Positions 1 to 7,273 of a stretch of 8,116 bases of DNA are shown here, piece by piece. The stretch is from Candidatus Hecatellales archaeon. GTDB lineage: Archaea > Thermoproteota > Bathyarchaeia > Hecatellales > Hecatellaceae. How positions within the stretch are numbered: the stretch's first letter is position 1; every line of letters begins with the position of its first letter. The DNA is taken from NCBI GenBank assembly GCA_003662305.1, contig QMXU01000046.1:1-8116 (forward strand), in the 5' to 3' direction. A program made the position numbers and the translations under genes. The notes under the pieces were generated by a model. That model made no database searches and was not told the DNA's origin. It worked only from the letters and a program-made list of their open reading frames with translations.

Positions 1-833
1 TGGCGGTCTGGAGGCACCTCCAAGTGGACGTTTTCACCGGTCTTAGGGTCTCTGACGATTTCCATATGCTTCTTCGCTACTTTCCTTTCAAGGATTTGAA
101 GGGTTTCCTTGTCTACCACGTAATGGTCTGGGGTTACGCTTCCTGAAACGACGGCTTCGCCAAGCCCCCAGCTTCCCTCAATAACTATCTGGCCTCTGTC
201 CCCTGTTGTGGGGTTTATGGTGAACATTACGCCTGCAACCCTGCTGTTAACCATCTTCTGGACGGCGACGCTTATGAAGACCTTACCATGCTCGAAGCCT
301 TTCTGCTCCCGGTAGAAGATGGCCCTAGGCGTGAAAAGGCTGCTCCAGCACTTCTGAATGTGCTCTATTAAGGCTTTCTCCCCTGAAACGTTCAGGTAGG
401 TGTCATGCTGTCCTGCGAAGCTGGCGTCCGGGAGGTCTTCAGCTGTGGCGCTGCTTCTAACGGCGACCAGCGTGTTCTTTAAGCCTACGCTGCTGGAGAG
501 CTTGTGGTAGGCTTCCGCGATAGCTTTCCTAAGGTATTCCGGCATAGGGGTTTCCTCGACGAGTTTCCTGATTTTCTCTGAAACCGTAGCGTACGCTTCA
601 GGGTCGCTGGGCTTAACTCCAGACTCCTTTATAAGCTTGAAAATCTTCTCTTGAAGCCCGGTTTCCTCTATAAACTTCTTGTAGGCGTAGGCTGTTACGG
701 CGAAGCCTGGCGGTACAGGTATGCCTATGCTGAGCATTTCACCTAGGTTTGCCACTTTCCCTCCTACCAGCGGAATATGCTCTCTCCTAACATCCCGAAA
801 GTCTACTATGAGCTTTTCTTCCTTCACCGACAA
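1..833 (-). CDS. ppsA: Phosphoenolpyruvate synthase, N-terminal part (runs off left edge)
   Basis: Converts pyruvate, ATP and water to phosphoenolpyruvate, AMP and phosphate in the cytoplasm, the first step of gluconeogenesis. Only 277 residues of a family that is usually about 750-820 long are present: the PEP/pyruvate-binding (ATP-grasp-like) domain. The phosphohistidine and PEP-utiliser domains lie outside the window. Visible motifs are LVGGKVANLGEM (22-33, nucleotide-binding lysine K26), RSSATAEDLP (126-135) followed by FAGQHDT (139-145), WSSLFTPRAIFYR (163-175), QKMVNSRVAGVMFT (192-205) and GSWGLGEAVVSG (220-231). I chose the TTG at 831-833 because a GGTGA Shine-Dalgarno site (841-845) sits 7 nt upstream. 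A GTG two codons later (825-827) would be 13 nt away. It lies 60 bp downstream of the AOR-HPS gene on the same strand, so gluconeogenesis and hexulose-phosphate metabolism may be co-regulated. Family assignment is secure. Confidence 0.95.
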   Translation of the reverse strand, partial: MSVKEEKLIVDFRDVRREHIPLVGGKVANLGEMLSIGIPVPPGFAVTAYAYKKFIEETGLQEKIFKLIKESGVKPSDPEAYATVSEKIRKLVEETPMPEYLRKAIAEAYHKLSSSVGLKNTLVAVRSSATAEDLPDASFAGQHDTYLNVSGEKALIEHIQKCWSSLFTPRAIFYREQKGFEHGKVFISVAVQKMVNSRVAGVMFTINPTTGDRGQIVIEGSWGLGEAVVSGSVTPDHYVVDKETLQILERKVAKKHMEIVRDPKTGENVHLEVPPDR

Positions 834-840
834 TAAGCTT

Positions 841-845
841 TCACC
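841..845 (-). promoter_or_regulatory. Shine-Dalgarno site of ppsA
   Basis: On the minus strand this reads GGTGA, complementary to the pyrimidine-rich 3' end typical of archaeal 16S rRNA. It lies 7 nt before the TTG chosen as the ppsA start and decides between that codon and the in-frame GTG at 825-827. The same GGTG core with the same 7-nt spacing precedes trkH, which supports the choice. Confidence 0.6.
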
Positions 846-877
846 TTTAAAGGGTTGCTAGTTTAATAGGGTGGATA

Positions 878-884
878 CTTTAAA
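878..884 (-). promoter_or_regulatory. Possible TATA box for ppsA
   Basis: The minus strand reads TTTAAAG here, close to the archaeal box A consensus. A start site about 26 nt downstream (near 855) would leave a leader of about 22 nt that contains the GGTGA site. A clear purine-rich BRE is not visible, so ppsA may instead be read through from the upstream fusion gene. Confidence 0.35.
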
Positions 885-888
885 AAAA
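882..888 (-). terminator. Possible oligo-T terminator after the AOR-HPS gene
   Basis: Seven consecutive T residues on the minus strand begin 6 nt after the TAG stop of the AOR-HPS gene. Archaeal RNA polymerase can terminate at oligo-U stretches without a hairpin, so this may partly end that transcript. The tract overlaps the candidate ppsA TATA box, so one of the two readings may be wrong. Confidence 0.35.
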
Positions 889-893
889 TAACT

Positions 894-3371
894 CTAACCA
901 CGTATTACCTCCAGAATCTTCCTTGAGGCTGCCTCAGGGTTTGAAGCCCTTGTTATGGCGCCGCCTATAACCAGGATTTTCACTCCGCTTTCAACGATAC
1001 GCTTAGCCGTGTCAGCTCTTATGCCTCCAGCCGCTGCCACAGGCACCTTAACCGAGGAGGTAAGCCTTGAAAGCACCTCGAACTTTCTGTCTATCTCCTC
1101 AGCCTTATCCCTCTGAACGTCTATCCCCGTGTGAGCGCAGATGTAGTCTACTCCAAGCTTTTCAAGCTCCACAGCCCTCTTAACAGGGTCTTTAACCTCT
1201 ATGAGGTCTACCATGATTTTCACCCCGTACTTCCTAGCGCAGCCCACAGCATCCTTAATGGTGTTGTCGTGGGCCAGCCCTGAAAGGCAGACGACGTCCG
1301 CTCCAGCCTGAGCGGCAATCTCCGTTTCAAGCCATCCGGTGTCAAGAGTTTTAAGGTCTGCCACCAGGGTGGCCGCCGGTATACGCTGCCTAAGCCTCCT
1401 CACAGCCTCCATCCCAACGTTTTTGATAAGCGGGGTTCCAGCTTCAACCCATTCGGCTCCACCCCTGTAGGCTGCCTCCCCTATTCTTAAAGCCTCATCC
1501 ATGTCTCGGAGGTCTAGGGCAACCTGAATCTTAGGCCACCTGGGCTCGGAGATGATTCCAAGCTCCATGAGTTTAGCGTCGGTGGGCTGCCCTGCAAAGT
1601 TCCAGCCTCTAATCCTGTAGTATTCCGCCAGCATTTCCTCCAGGTTGGCGATTTCACCCTTCGACGGGCCTTCAGGCAGCGGGCTTGTTAAAAGCCTGGC
1701 GGGGAGAACATCATGCCGGTAGTCGAAGCCCTCCCTAACATTGAAAAGCCTCTCCAAATTGTATATGCGCTCTCCGGTTTTCCTGAACTCTTCCTCGTCG
1801 AAGTAGAAGCCTGTGGCCGTGGCTAGGAGTCGAGCGTAAAACTTCGGCTCGTACTTCAGAGTTTGGAAGAGGGCGAAGCACGTGAACTTGCAGGTGATAA
1901 GGCTGTCAAGCATGGCGAAAACATCTTGAAGGCTTCTGACAAGCTCGGCTTTCCCTTCGGTTTTAAGGGGGTTCAAGTATCTGGGGCTGCTTAATATTTC
2001 GCTCATAACCAGGTAGGCGCGGAGGTGGCATCCTCCCCTGTTGGAGGTAGCATAGGACAGGCCCATACCTTTAACTCCACGCGGGTCGTAGGCTGGGATT
2101 TCCAAGCCTTTCACGTGCATGGCGAACTCTGAGCCTCCAATTTCCCGGGCAAGCCTTGCTGAGCCTTCAGCCAGCATGCTTCCAAGGCTCCTCCTGTAGG
2201 CCGTCTGCTCTATTAGGAGAGCCAGAGTTTCAGGGTCTCCCCATCTAAGTTGAACTCCCCCCGTATCCTTCTCTCCTATCAAGCCTTTCTCGAAGGCTTC
2301 CAGGGCGAAGGATAGGGTTCCACCCATCGAGATGGTGTCCACCCCATACCTGTTGCAGAGGTCGTTCAGGTGGGCTATGACTTCAAGGTCTAAAATGCCG
2401 CAGTTAGGCCCTAAAGCCCAGATGGTCTCGTATTCAGGGCCTCCCGTAAGCCTCCCGTCTGGAAGACTTGTAAGCCTTCCACAGCCTATAGGGCAGCCGT
2501 AACAGGCGTAACGCCTAGTCTGCAGAACCTTTGAAAGCTGCTCCCCGCTGAGCTTCTCAGCCTCCTCTAAGAATCCCTCCTGAAAGTTTCTAACAGGGAA
2601 AACCCCTGCCTTATTCACAGGCGTAACCAGCAGCGGAGTTCCATACCTGCCAAGGCTGTCCCCCGTCACAGGGTTACGCCTTAAAACTTCCAGCACAAGT
2701 TTAACCTCCTCCTTGAAGGCATGGGCGTTCGCAGGCTGCGGAGGCGCTCCTCTGCCCCTGACCACTATGGCTTTAAGGTTTTTAGAGCCTAAAACGGCGC
2801 CCAAGCCGCCTCTGCCGAAGGCTCTATGCCCCTCAACCATGATGGAGGCTATTCTCACAAGGTTTTCCCCGGCAGGACCGATAATGCAGGTTTTAACTTC
2901 TCCGTCTCCCAGCTCAGCCTTTAAAGCCCTGTCAGCCTCGTCAACCAGGAGCCCCCAGAGCTTTTCAGCGTTTTTAAGCTCAGCTTTACCGTCGTGAATC
3001 CAAAGGTAGACGGGCTGAGGGCTTCTCCCCCGAACTATGACCATGTCGAAGCCTGCTCTTTTAAGCTCAGGGCCTATGCTTCCTCCGCAGTTTGAGTCGA
3101 AAACGGTTCCGGTTAGAGGGCTTTTGGAGGAGGCTGAAAGCCTTCCCGAGGCTGGAGCCGAGGTCCCGGTTAGAGGCCCCGCAGCCAGGATGAAAATGTT
3201 TTCAGGGCTTAAGGGGTCAACTCCAGCCTTAAGGTTGTCATATAAGATTTTGACGCCGAAGCCTCTGCCTCCAACGTACTGGTGGGCCAGTTCAAGGTCT
3301 AACTCTTCAACTTCTATCTTCCCAGTTGAAAGGTCGACTTGGAGGATTTTCCCGGCGTAGCTTCCGGTCAT
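894..3371 (-). CDS. Fusion protein: aldehyde:ferredoxin oxidoreductase + 3-hexulose-6-phosphate synthase
   Basis: A single uninterrupted 825-residue frame. Residues 1 to about 606 are a full-length tungsten AOR: N-terminal AOR domain (about 1-208), [4Fe-4S] ligands in CYGCPIGC (C290, C293, C297) plus C494, pterin motifs NRYGVD (340-345) and DSLITC (489-494), and candidate active-site residues E313/E315 (GPEYET), Y428 (AYDPRG) and H449 (RGGCHL). Residues about 612-825 are a full HPS/OMP-decarboxylase-superfamily barrel: VALD (D620), E643, the metal and catalytic signature DLKTLD (D672, K674, D677), HTGIDVQ (747-753), and phosphate-binding AGGI (781-784) and GGAIT (803-807). HTGxDxQ favours HPS over ketogulonate-phosphate decarboxylase or OMP decarboxylase. 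HPS interconverts hexulose 6-phosphate with ribulose 5-phosphate plus formaldehyde; AOR relatives oxidise aldehydes, including formaldehyde, and reduce ferredoxin. Coupled formaldehyde release and oxidation is my inference; the exact AOR substrate cannot be read from sequence. The start is ATG at 3369-3371. The enzyme is cytoplasmic, with no signal peptide. Confidence 0.93.
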   Translation of the reverse strand: MTGSYAGKILQVDLSTGKIEVEELDLELAHQYVGGRGFGVKILYDNLKAGVDPLSPENIFILAAGPLTGTSAPASGRLSASSKSPLTGTVFDSNCGGSIGPELKRAGFDMVIVRGRSPQPVYLWIHDGKAELKNAEKLWGLLVDEADRALKAELGDGEVKTCIIGPAGENLVRIASIMVEGHRAFGRGGLGAVLGSKNLKAIVVRGRGAPPQPANAHAFKEEVKLVLEVLRRNPVTGDSLGRYGTPLLVTPVNKAGVFPVRNFQEGFLEEAEKLSGEQLSKVLQTRRYACYGCPIGCGRLTSLPDGRLTGGPEYETIWALGPNCGILDLEVIAHLNDLCNRYGVDTISMGGTLSFALEAFEKGLIGEKDTGGVQLRWGDPETLALLIEQTAYRRSLGSMLAEGSARLAREIGGSEFAMHVKGLEIPAYDPRGVKGMGLSYATSNRGGCHLRAYLVMSEILSSPRYLNPLKTEGKAELVRSLQDVFAMLDSLITCKFTCFALFQTLKYEPKFYARLLATATGFYFDEEEFRKTGERIYNLERLFNVREGFDYRHDVLPARLLTSPLPEGPSKGEIANLEEMLAEYYRIRGWNFAGQPTDAKLMELGIISEPRWPKIQVALDLRDMDEALRIGEAAYRGGAEWVEAGTPLIKNVGMEAVRRLRQRIPAATLVADLKTLDTGWLETEIAAQAGADVVCLSGLAHDNTIKDAVGCARKYGVKIMVDLIEVKDPVKRAVELEKLGVDYICAHTGIDVQRDKAEEIDRKFEVLSRLTSSVKVPVAAAGGIRADTAKRIVESGVKILVIGGAITRASNPEAASRKILEVIRG

Positions 3372-3388
3372 GCTTGATTTCCCACCGC

Positions 3389-3400
3389 TATAATTTTATT
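3389..3400. promoter_or_regulatory. AT-rich TATA-like box in the divergent promoter region
   Basis: The only AT-rich block in the 64 bp between the divergent AOR-HPS and nitroreductase genes; it resembles box A on both strands (TATAATTTTA on plus, TAAAATTATA on minus). On minus, a start about 26 nt downstream falls at or next to the AOR-HPS ATG, implying a leaderless or nearly leaderless mRNA. On plus, it gives a start near 3420 and a leader of about 15 nt. One block may therefore serve both directions. Confidence 0.4.
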
Positions 3401-3435
3401 TGCTATACGGTTTTAAGCCTTAGTAGGCGGAAGGC

Positions 3436-3957
3436 TTGGAAGTGTTTGAAGCTATCCACGGGAGGAGAAGCATCAGAAGCTTTAAGCCTAACCCTTTCCC
3501 AGAAGAGTTTTTACTGAAAATTTTGGATGCCGGCCGGTGGGCTCCCTCAGCCGGAAACGTTCAACCATGGGAGTTCATCGTGGTTAGAGAGCGGAAGCTT
3601 AAGGAAGACCTGTCCACGGCGGCTCTCCACCAGACCTTCATAGCTGAAGCCCCGGTTGTAATAGTTGTCTGCGCGGATTTAGATAGGGCGAGAGGCTCCT
3701 ACGGGCTTAGAGGTGAAACCCTCTACTGCCTTCAGGATACGGCTGCAGCCGTCCAGAACATGCTTTTAGCAGCCTACTCGCTGGGGCTTGGAACATGCTG
3801 GGTTGGAGCCTTCGACGAGGAGGCGGTAAAAGTTGCTCTTGAAATCCCTGAAAGATACAGGCCTGTGGCAATTATCCCGGTGGGCTACCCTGACGAGGCA
3901 CCTGGTAAAACGCCTAGGAGAAGTCTCCGCAGCATCCTCCACATGGAAAAGTTTTAA
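3436..3957 (+). CDS. Nitroreductase-family flavoprotein
   Basis: A 173-residue member of the FMN-dependent nitroreductase fold, close to the family's usual compact size. Visible motifs: RRSIRSF near the N-terminus (10-16, FMN phosphate contact), APSAGNVQPWEFIVV (36-50, FMN and dimer region), the helix QDTAAAVQNMLLAAYSLGLGT (100-120) leading to CWVGAF (121-126), and PVGYPDE (148-154) with the basic tail PRRSLR (160-165). The start is TTG at 3436: MEVFEAIHGRRSIR matches the standard family N-terminus, and an in-frame TAG at 3424 rules out anything longer. A GTG at 3442 is possible but would trim the N-terminus. It uses NAD(P)H to reduce an unknown electron acceptor; families like this cover quinones, nitro compounds, enones and flavins, and the sequence does not choose. 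It heads a plus-strand cluster, 44 bp before the ligase gene, and is divergent from the AOR-HPS gene. Confidence 0.9.
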   Translation: MEVFEAIHGRRSIRSFKPNPFPEEFLLKILDAGRWAPSAGNVQPWEFIVVRERKLKEDLSTAALHQTFIAEAPVVIVVCADLDRARGSYGLRGETLYCLQDTAAAVQNMLLAAYSLGLGTCWVGAFDEEAVKVALEIPERYRPVAIIPVGYPDEAPGKTPRRSLRSILHMEKF

Positions 3958-4001
3958 GGTTTCCGGCTGCTAGAGGGCTGTCTGGGGGTTAGACATCTCA
4001 G

Positions 4002-5771
4002 TTGGACTACTCCCTACTCGTGGAAGCCTACCAGCGTATAGATTCAACCACTAAGAGGCTTGAGATAACCGACCACCTGGTAGACCTTTTCAAGAAAACC
4101 CCTGTTGAACTCATAGACAAGGTAGTATATTTAACGCAGGGGAAACTTTACCCCGACTACATGGGGATAGAACTTGGAATAGCTGAAAAGCTCGCCGTGA
4201 AGGCTGTTGCCATGGCAGCCGGTGTCTCCGAGCATAAGGTAGACAGAACAGTTAAAGAACTGGGCGACCTAGGCGAAACCGCAGCCAAATTCATGGGTAA
4301 ACGGGCTCAGGCAACCCTCTTCCAGGAAGCCCTAACCGTGGAGAAAGTTTACGACGGACTGGACAGGATAGCCAGGGCTGCGGGGGAAGGAGCTCAAGAC
4401 CTGAAAATAAAAATACTTTCAGGGCTTCTCTCTAACGCTTCTCCTGACGAGGCTAAATACTTGGTTAGAACGGTTACAGGCAGGCTTAGGCTTGGAGTGG
4501 CTGACATGACCATCCTAGACGCTTTGGCCCTAGCCTTCTGCGGTTCCAAGGACCTGAGGCCCATACTCGAGAGAGCCTACAACCTATCCTCCGACCTGGG
4601 CGGGGTTGCCAAGGCTGTGGCTGAAAGGGGGGTTGAAGGCGTTAAGGGCTTCAAGGTGACCGTTGGCAAGCCTATCAGGCCCATGCTGGCTGAAAGGCTT
4701 CCCTCCGCCGAGGAAATACTGGCCAAAATAGGAGGGAAAGGCCTGGCAGAGTACAAGTATGACGGTGAACGCCTCCAAATTCACAAGCTGGCCAACGGTG
4801 AGGTGATGATTTTCTCGAGGAGGCTGGAGAACATAACCCACCATTACCCTGACGTTTGCGAGCTTGCCAGGAAGTATGTTAAGGCTGACGAGGCCATCTT
4901 GGAGGCTGAAGGAGTTGCCATAAACCCTGACAGCGGGGAGATGCTTCCCTTCCAAGAGCTCATGCACCGCAGGCGGAAGTACGGGATCGAGGAGGCTATG
5001 GAGCAGTATCCTATAGCCCTCTTCTGCTTCGACCTCCTATACGCTGACGGAGAAGACTACACGCTTAAACCTCTGCCCCAGAGGCGCAGGAAGCTTGAAA
5101 AGGTTATCAAACGCTCTGAGAGGGTTCAGCTTTCCCAGGCCATGGTAGCCAGCGACGTTGAGGAGCTTGAAAAATTCTTTGAGAAGGCTATAGAAGACGG
5201 CTGCGAGGGGGTAGTGGTGAAGTCCATAGGCGACGACTCCGTCTATCAGGCTGGCGCTAGAGGATGGCTCTGGATAAAGTATAAACGGGACTACAAGTCT
5301 GTTCTAACCGACACCGTGGACCTGGTGGCTGTTGGAGCCTTCCACGGGAGAGGCAAACGGGCTGGAACCTATGGAGCCCTCCTCATGGCAGCCTATGACA
5401 AGCAAAACGACCTCTTCAAAACGGTCTGCAAGGTTGGAACAGGCTTCACCGACGAGGACCTGGCAAAGCTTCCAAAGCTCTTCAAAGACAACGTTCTCCC
5501 TCACAGGCATGCAAGAGTTGAATCTCAGATCGAAGCCGACGTATGGTTTGTTCCAGCCGTCGTACTGGAGATCGTTGGGGCTGAAATAACCTTAAGCCCC
5601 ATTCACACCTGTGCCATGAACAGGATTCGGGCTGGAAGCGGCCTGGCCATAAGGTTTCCAAGGTTTACAGGACGCTACCGGACTGATAAGGCTCCTGAAG
5701 ACGCTACAACCGTCGAAGAAATCGTCGAAATGTACCTGCGCCAGCTTAAGAAAATCGAGGCGGAAGCTTAA
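4002..5771 (+). CDS. lig: ATP-dependent DNA ligase (archaeal type I)
   Basis: Seals nicks in duplex DNA during Okazaki-fragment joining and repair, through ligase-AMP and DNA-AMP intermediates. At 589 residues it matches full-length archaeal ligases. Order: DNA-binding domain (about 1-220), adenylation domain with motif I KYDGER (252-257, adenylated lysine K252), motif III FCFDLLY (341-347), motif IV EGVVVK (402-407) and motif V WLWIKYK (422-428), then the OB-fold domain with motif VI RFPRF (551-555). QATLF at 103-107 falls where Pyrococcus ligase carries its PCNA-binding QKSFF, so it is a candidate PCNA contact. The start is TTG at 4002: the N-terminus aligns with the family, and an in-frame TAG at 3990-3992 blocks extension. 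The Shine-Dalgarno site is weak (GGGGG at 3984-3988). It lies between the nitroreductase gene (44 bp before) and trkH (26 bp after), probably one transcript. Not NAD-dependent: no NAD-binding Ia domain or zinc finger. Confidence 0.97.
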   Translation: MDYSLLVEAYQRIDSTTKRLEITDHLVDLFKKTPVELIDKVVYLTQGKLYPDYMGIELGIAEKLAVKAVAMAAGVSEHKVDRTVKELGDLGETAAKFMGKRAQATLFQEALTVEKVYDGLDRIARAAGEGAQDLKIKILSGLLSNASPDEAKYLVRTVTGRLRLGVADMTILDALALAFCGSKDLRPILERAYNLSSDLGGVAKAVAERGVEGVKGFKVTVGKPIRPMLAERLPSAEEILAKIGGKGLAEYKYDGERLQIHKLANGEVMIFSRRLENITHHYPDVCELARKYVKADEAILEAEGVAINPDSGEMLPFQELMHRRRKYGIEEAMEQYPIALFCFDLLYADGEDYTLKPLPQRRRKLEKVIKRSERVQLSQAMVASDVEELEKFFEKAIEDGCEGVVVKSIGDDSVYQAGARGWLWIKYKRDYKSVLTDTVDLVAVGAFHGRGKRAGTYGALLMAAYDKQNDLFKTVCKVGTGFTDEDLAKLPKLFKDNVLPHRHARVESQIEADVWFVPAVVLEIVGAEITLSPIHTCAMNRIRAGSGLAIRFPRFTGRYRTDKAPEDATTVEEIVEMYLRQLKKIEAEA

Positions 5772-5786
5772 AGACGTAACCTGAAC

Positions 5787-5790
5787 GGTG
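5787..5790 (+). promoter_or_regulatory. Shine-Dalgarno site of trkH
   Basis: GGTG lies 7 nt before the GTG start codon at 5798-5800, inside the 26-bp gap after the ligase stop. It supports the GTG start and translation of trkH from a shared mRNA. Confidence 0.6.
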
Positions 5791-5797
5791 TACACCT

Positions 5798-7267
5798 GTG
5801 ACTGAGAATGTTTCCGCAGGGCTGGCGAACGTTATTAGAGCTGCAGGTGTAACCCTGCTTCTCCCCGCAGTCGTAGCATGGATTTACGGTGAAAAATCTG
5901 AGTTCAGCTTTTTCCTCTTCTACGCTGTAGCCGTCATCCTCTTGGGCTTCCTGCTTTACCGTAGGAGAGGCATAGGCGAGGTGACCTTAACAGAAGCCTT
6001 CATGATTTCCTCTGTAGGCTGGCTTATAGTTTCAGCCATAGGGGCGGTGCCATACCTTTACATTGCGAAAATGCATCCTGTGGACGCCTACTTTGAGGCT
6101 ATGTCAGGCTTCACGACCACGGGTATGACCGTCATAGAAGACGTGGAAGTGCTGCCTAGAAGCCTGCTTTTCTGGAGGTCTCTAACCCAGTGGGTTGGAG
6201 GAATAGGAATAATACTTTTCTTCCTCCTCTTCATTTCGCCCAGCGGCCTGGGGGTTTGGAGGCTTTACAGGGCTGAAGCCAGAGAGGAGAAAGCCCTGGC
6301 CACCACCAGGGAAACCGTGAGGTACATGTGGAAGCTTTACCTCCTATACACGGCCGTCTGCATTCTAGCCCTGATTTTCCTGGCAAAGCTGGACCCCTTC
6401 GACGCGGTGGCCCACGCCTTCACAGTCCTATCCACTGGAGGCTTCTCAACTAGGAACGCCAGCATCGGAGGCCTTGGAAACCTCACAGCCGAAATAATCC
6501 TGGTAATCTTCATGCTGGTGGGAGCTACGAACTTCATAGTTTACATTAGGGCTATAACCCATAGAAGCCTGCGGATGCTTCTTAAAAGCGTTGAGTTTAA
6601 AGCCTGCCTGTTCATAGTAGCCGTGGCCTCCCTTCTAGTAACTGGGGACCTGTTCTTTAGCGGGGTGACAGGCGACTTATGGGGGGCTCTCCGCTACGGT
6701 ATCTTCCATGGAGCCTCTATTCTGACTACCACAGGCTACACGCTTACCGACGTGGCGGCTTTCCCAAGCCTGAGCATGTGGGTTTTAACCATTCTGATGT
6801 TTATCGGTGGAGGCTTAGGTTCGACTGGAGGAGCCATAAAGATAATTAGGATAGTTATCTTGGTGAAGGCTGTGCACTACATGCTTTTCAAGTCAGCTCT
6901 GCCTGAGAGGGCTATAAAACCCTTCAAGATTGGAGACCACGTGGTGGGGGAGGACGAAATCTTCAGGGTGATGAGCTTCGTGTCAGCCTACTTCATCCTG
7001 ATAATCTTGGAGGGTATGCTCATAAGCCTGCTGGGAGGCTTCAACCCTCTGATAGCGATTTCAGGTGCTCTTTCAGCCCAGGGAAACGTTGGACCCTGCC
7101 TGCTTCCAGTCTCTAAAAGCCTTTCAGACCCTGTTAAGGCGGTGTTAATCTTCGGCATGTGGGCTGGAAGGCTTGAAGTCTTCCCGGTGTTAGCCCTCCT
7201 CTCCCCCTACACTTGGAGGGAGCTTTCCAGGCTTAAGGCTTTAAGGAAGAGAGGAGTTGGCGTGTAG
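5798..7267 (+). CDS. trkH: Potassium uptake protein TrkH (channel-like membrane subunit)
   Basis: A polytopic inner-membrane subunit of Trk/Ktr potassium uptake, 489 residues, normal for the family. It shows four pore repeats, each with a short selectivity-filter segment: SGFTTTGMT (103-111), VLSTGGFST (210-218), ILTTTGYTL (308-316) and SAQGNVGP (426-433). Together these form one K+ path per protomer. GGGLGSTGGAIKIIR (337-351) is the glycine-rich loop that gates the pore in TrkH/KtrB. Hydrophobic segments cover most of the chain, including about 10-29, 36-54, 70-91, 132-147, 180-197, 231-250, 266-281 and 394-413. The tail has the common WAGRLEVFPVLALL-type end (455-468). The start is GTG with a GGTG Shine-Dalgarno site 7 nt upstream. 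It follows the ligase gene by 26 bp and probably shares its transcript. Its partner trkA lies on the opposite strand, tail to tail with a 6-bp gap. Confidence 0.95.
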   Translation: MTENVSAGLANVIRAAGVTLLLPAVVAWIYGEKSEFSFFLFYAVAVILLGFLLYRRRGIGEVTLTEAFMISSVGWLIVSAIGAVPYLYIAKMHPVDAYFEAMSGFTTTGMTVIEDVEVLPRSLLFWRSLTQWVGGIGIILFFLLFISPSGLGVWRLYRAEAREEKALATTRETVRYMWKLYLLYTAVCILALIFLAKLDPFDAVAHAFTVLSTGGFSTRNASIGGLGNLTAEIILVIFMLVGATNFIVYIRAITHRSLRMLLKSVEFKACLFIVAVASLLVTGDLFFSGVTGDLWGALRYGIFHGASILTTTGYTLTDVAAFPSLSMWVLTILMFIGGGLGSTGGAIKIIRIVILVKAVHYMLFKSALPERAIKPFKIGDHVVGEDEIFRVMSFVSAYFILIILEGMLISLLGGFNPLIAISGALSAQGNVGPCLLPVSKSLSDPVKAVLIFGMWAGRLEVFPVLALLSPYTWRELSRLKALRKRGVGV

Positions 7268-7273
7268 AGAGCC

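Noticed and set aside
612..640. Mobile element or integration site anywhere in the window
   Set aside because: No transposase, integrase, terminal inverted repeats or target duplications were seen; all genes are housekeeping or metabolic with similar codon use.
897..1536. HPS domain as a separate gene behind the AOR gene
   Set aside because: There is no stop codon or frame change between the domains, and no GGTG-type site before Met602; the sequence shows one continuous coding frame.
2713..3360. Open plus-strand frames opposite the AOR domain
   Set aside because: They are antisense to well-conserved AOR sequence, low in complexity (Pro/Ser/Ala rich) and have no family signature.
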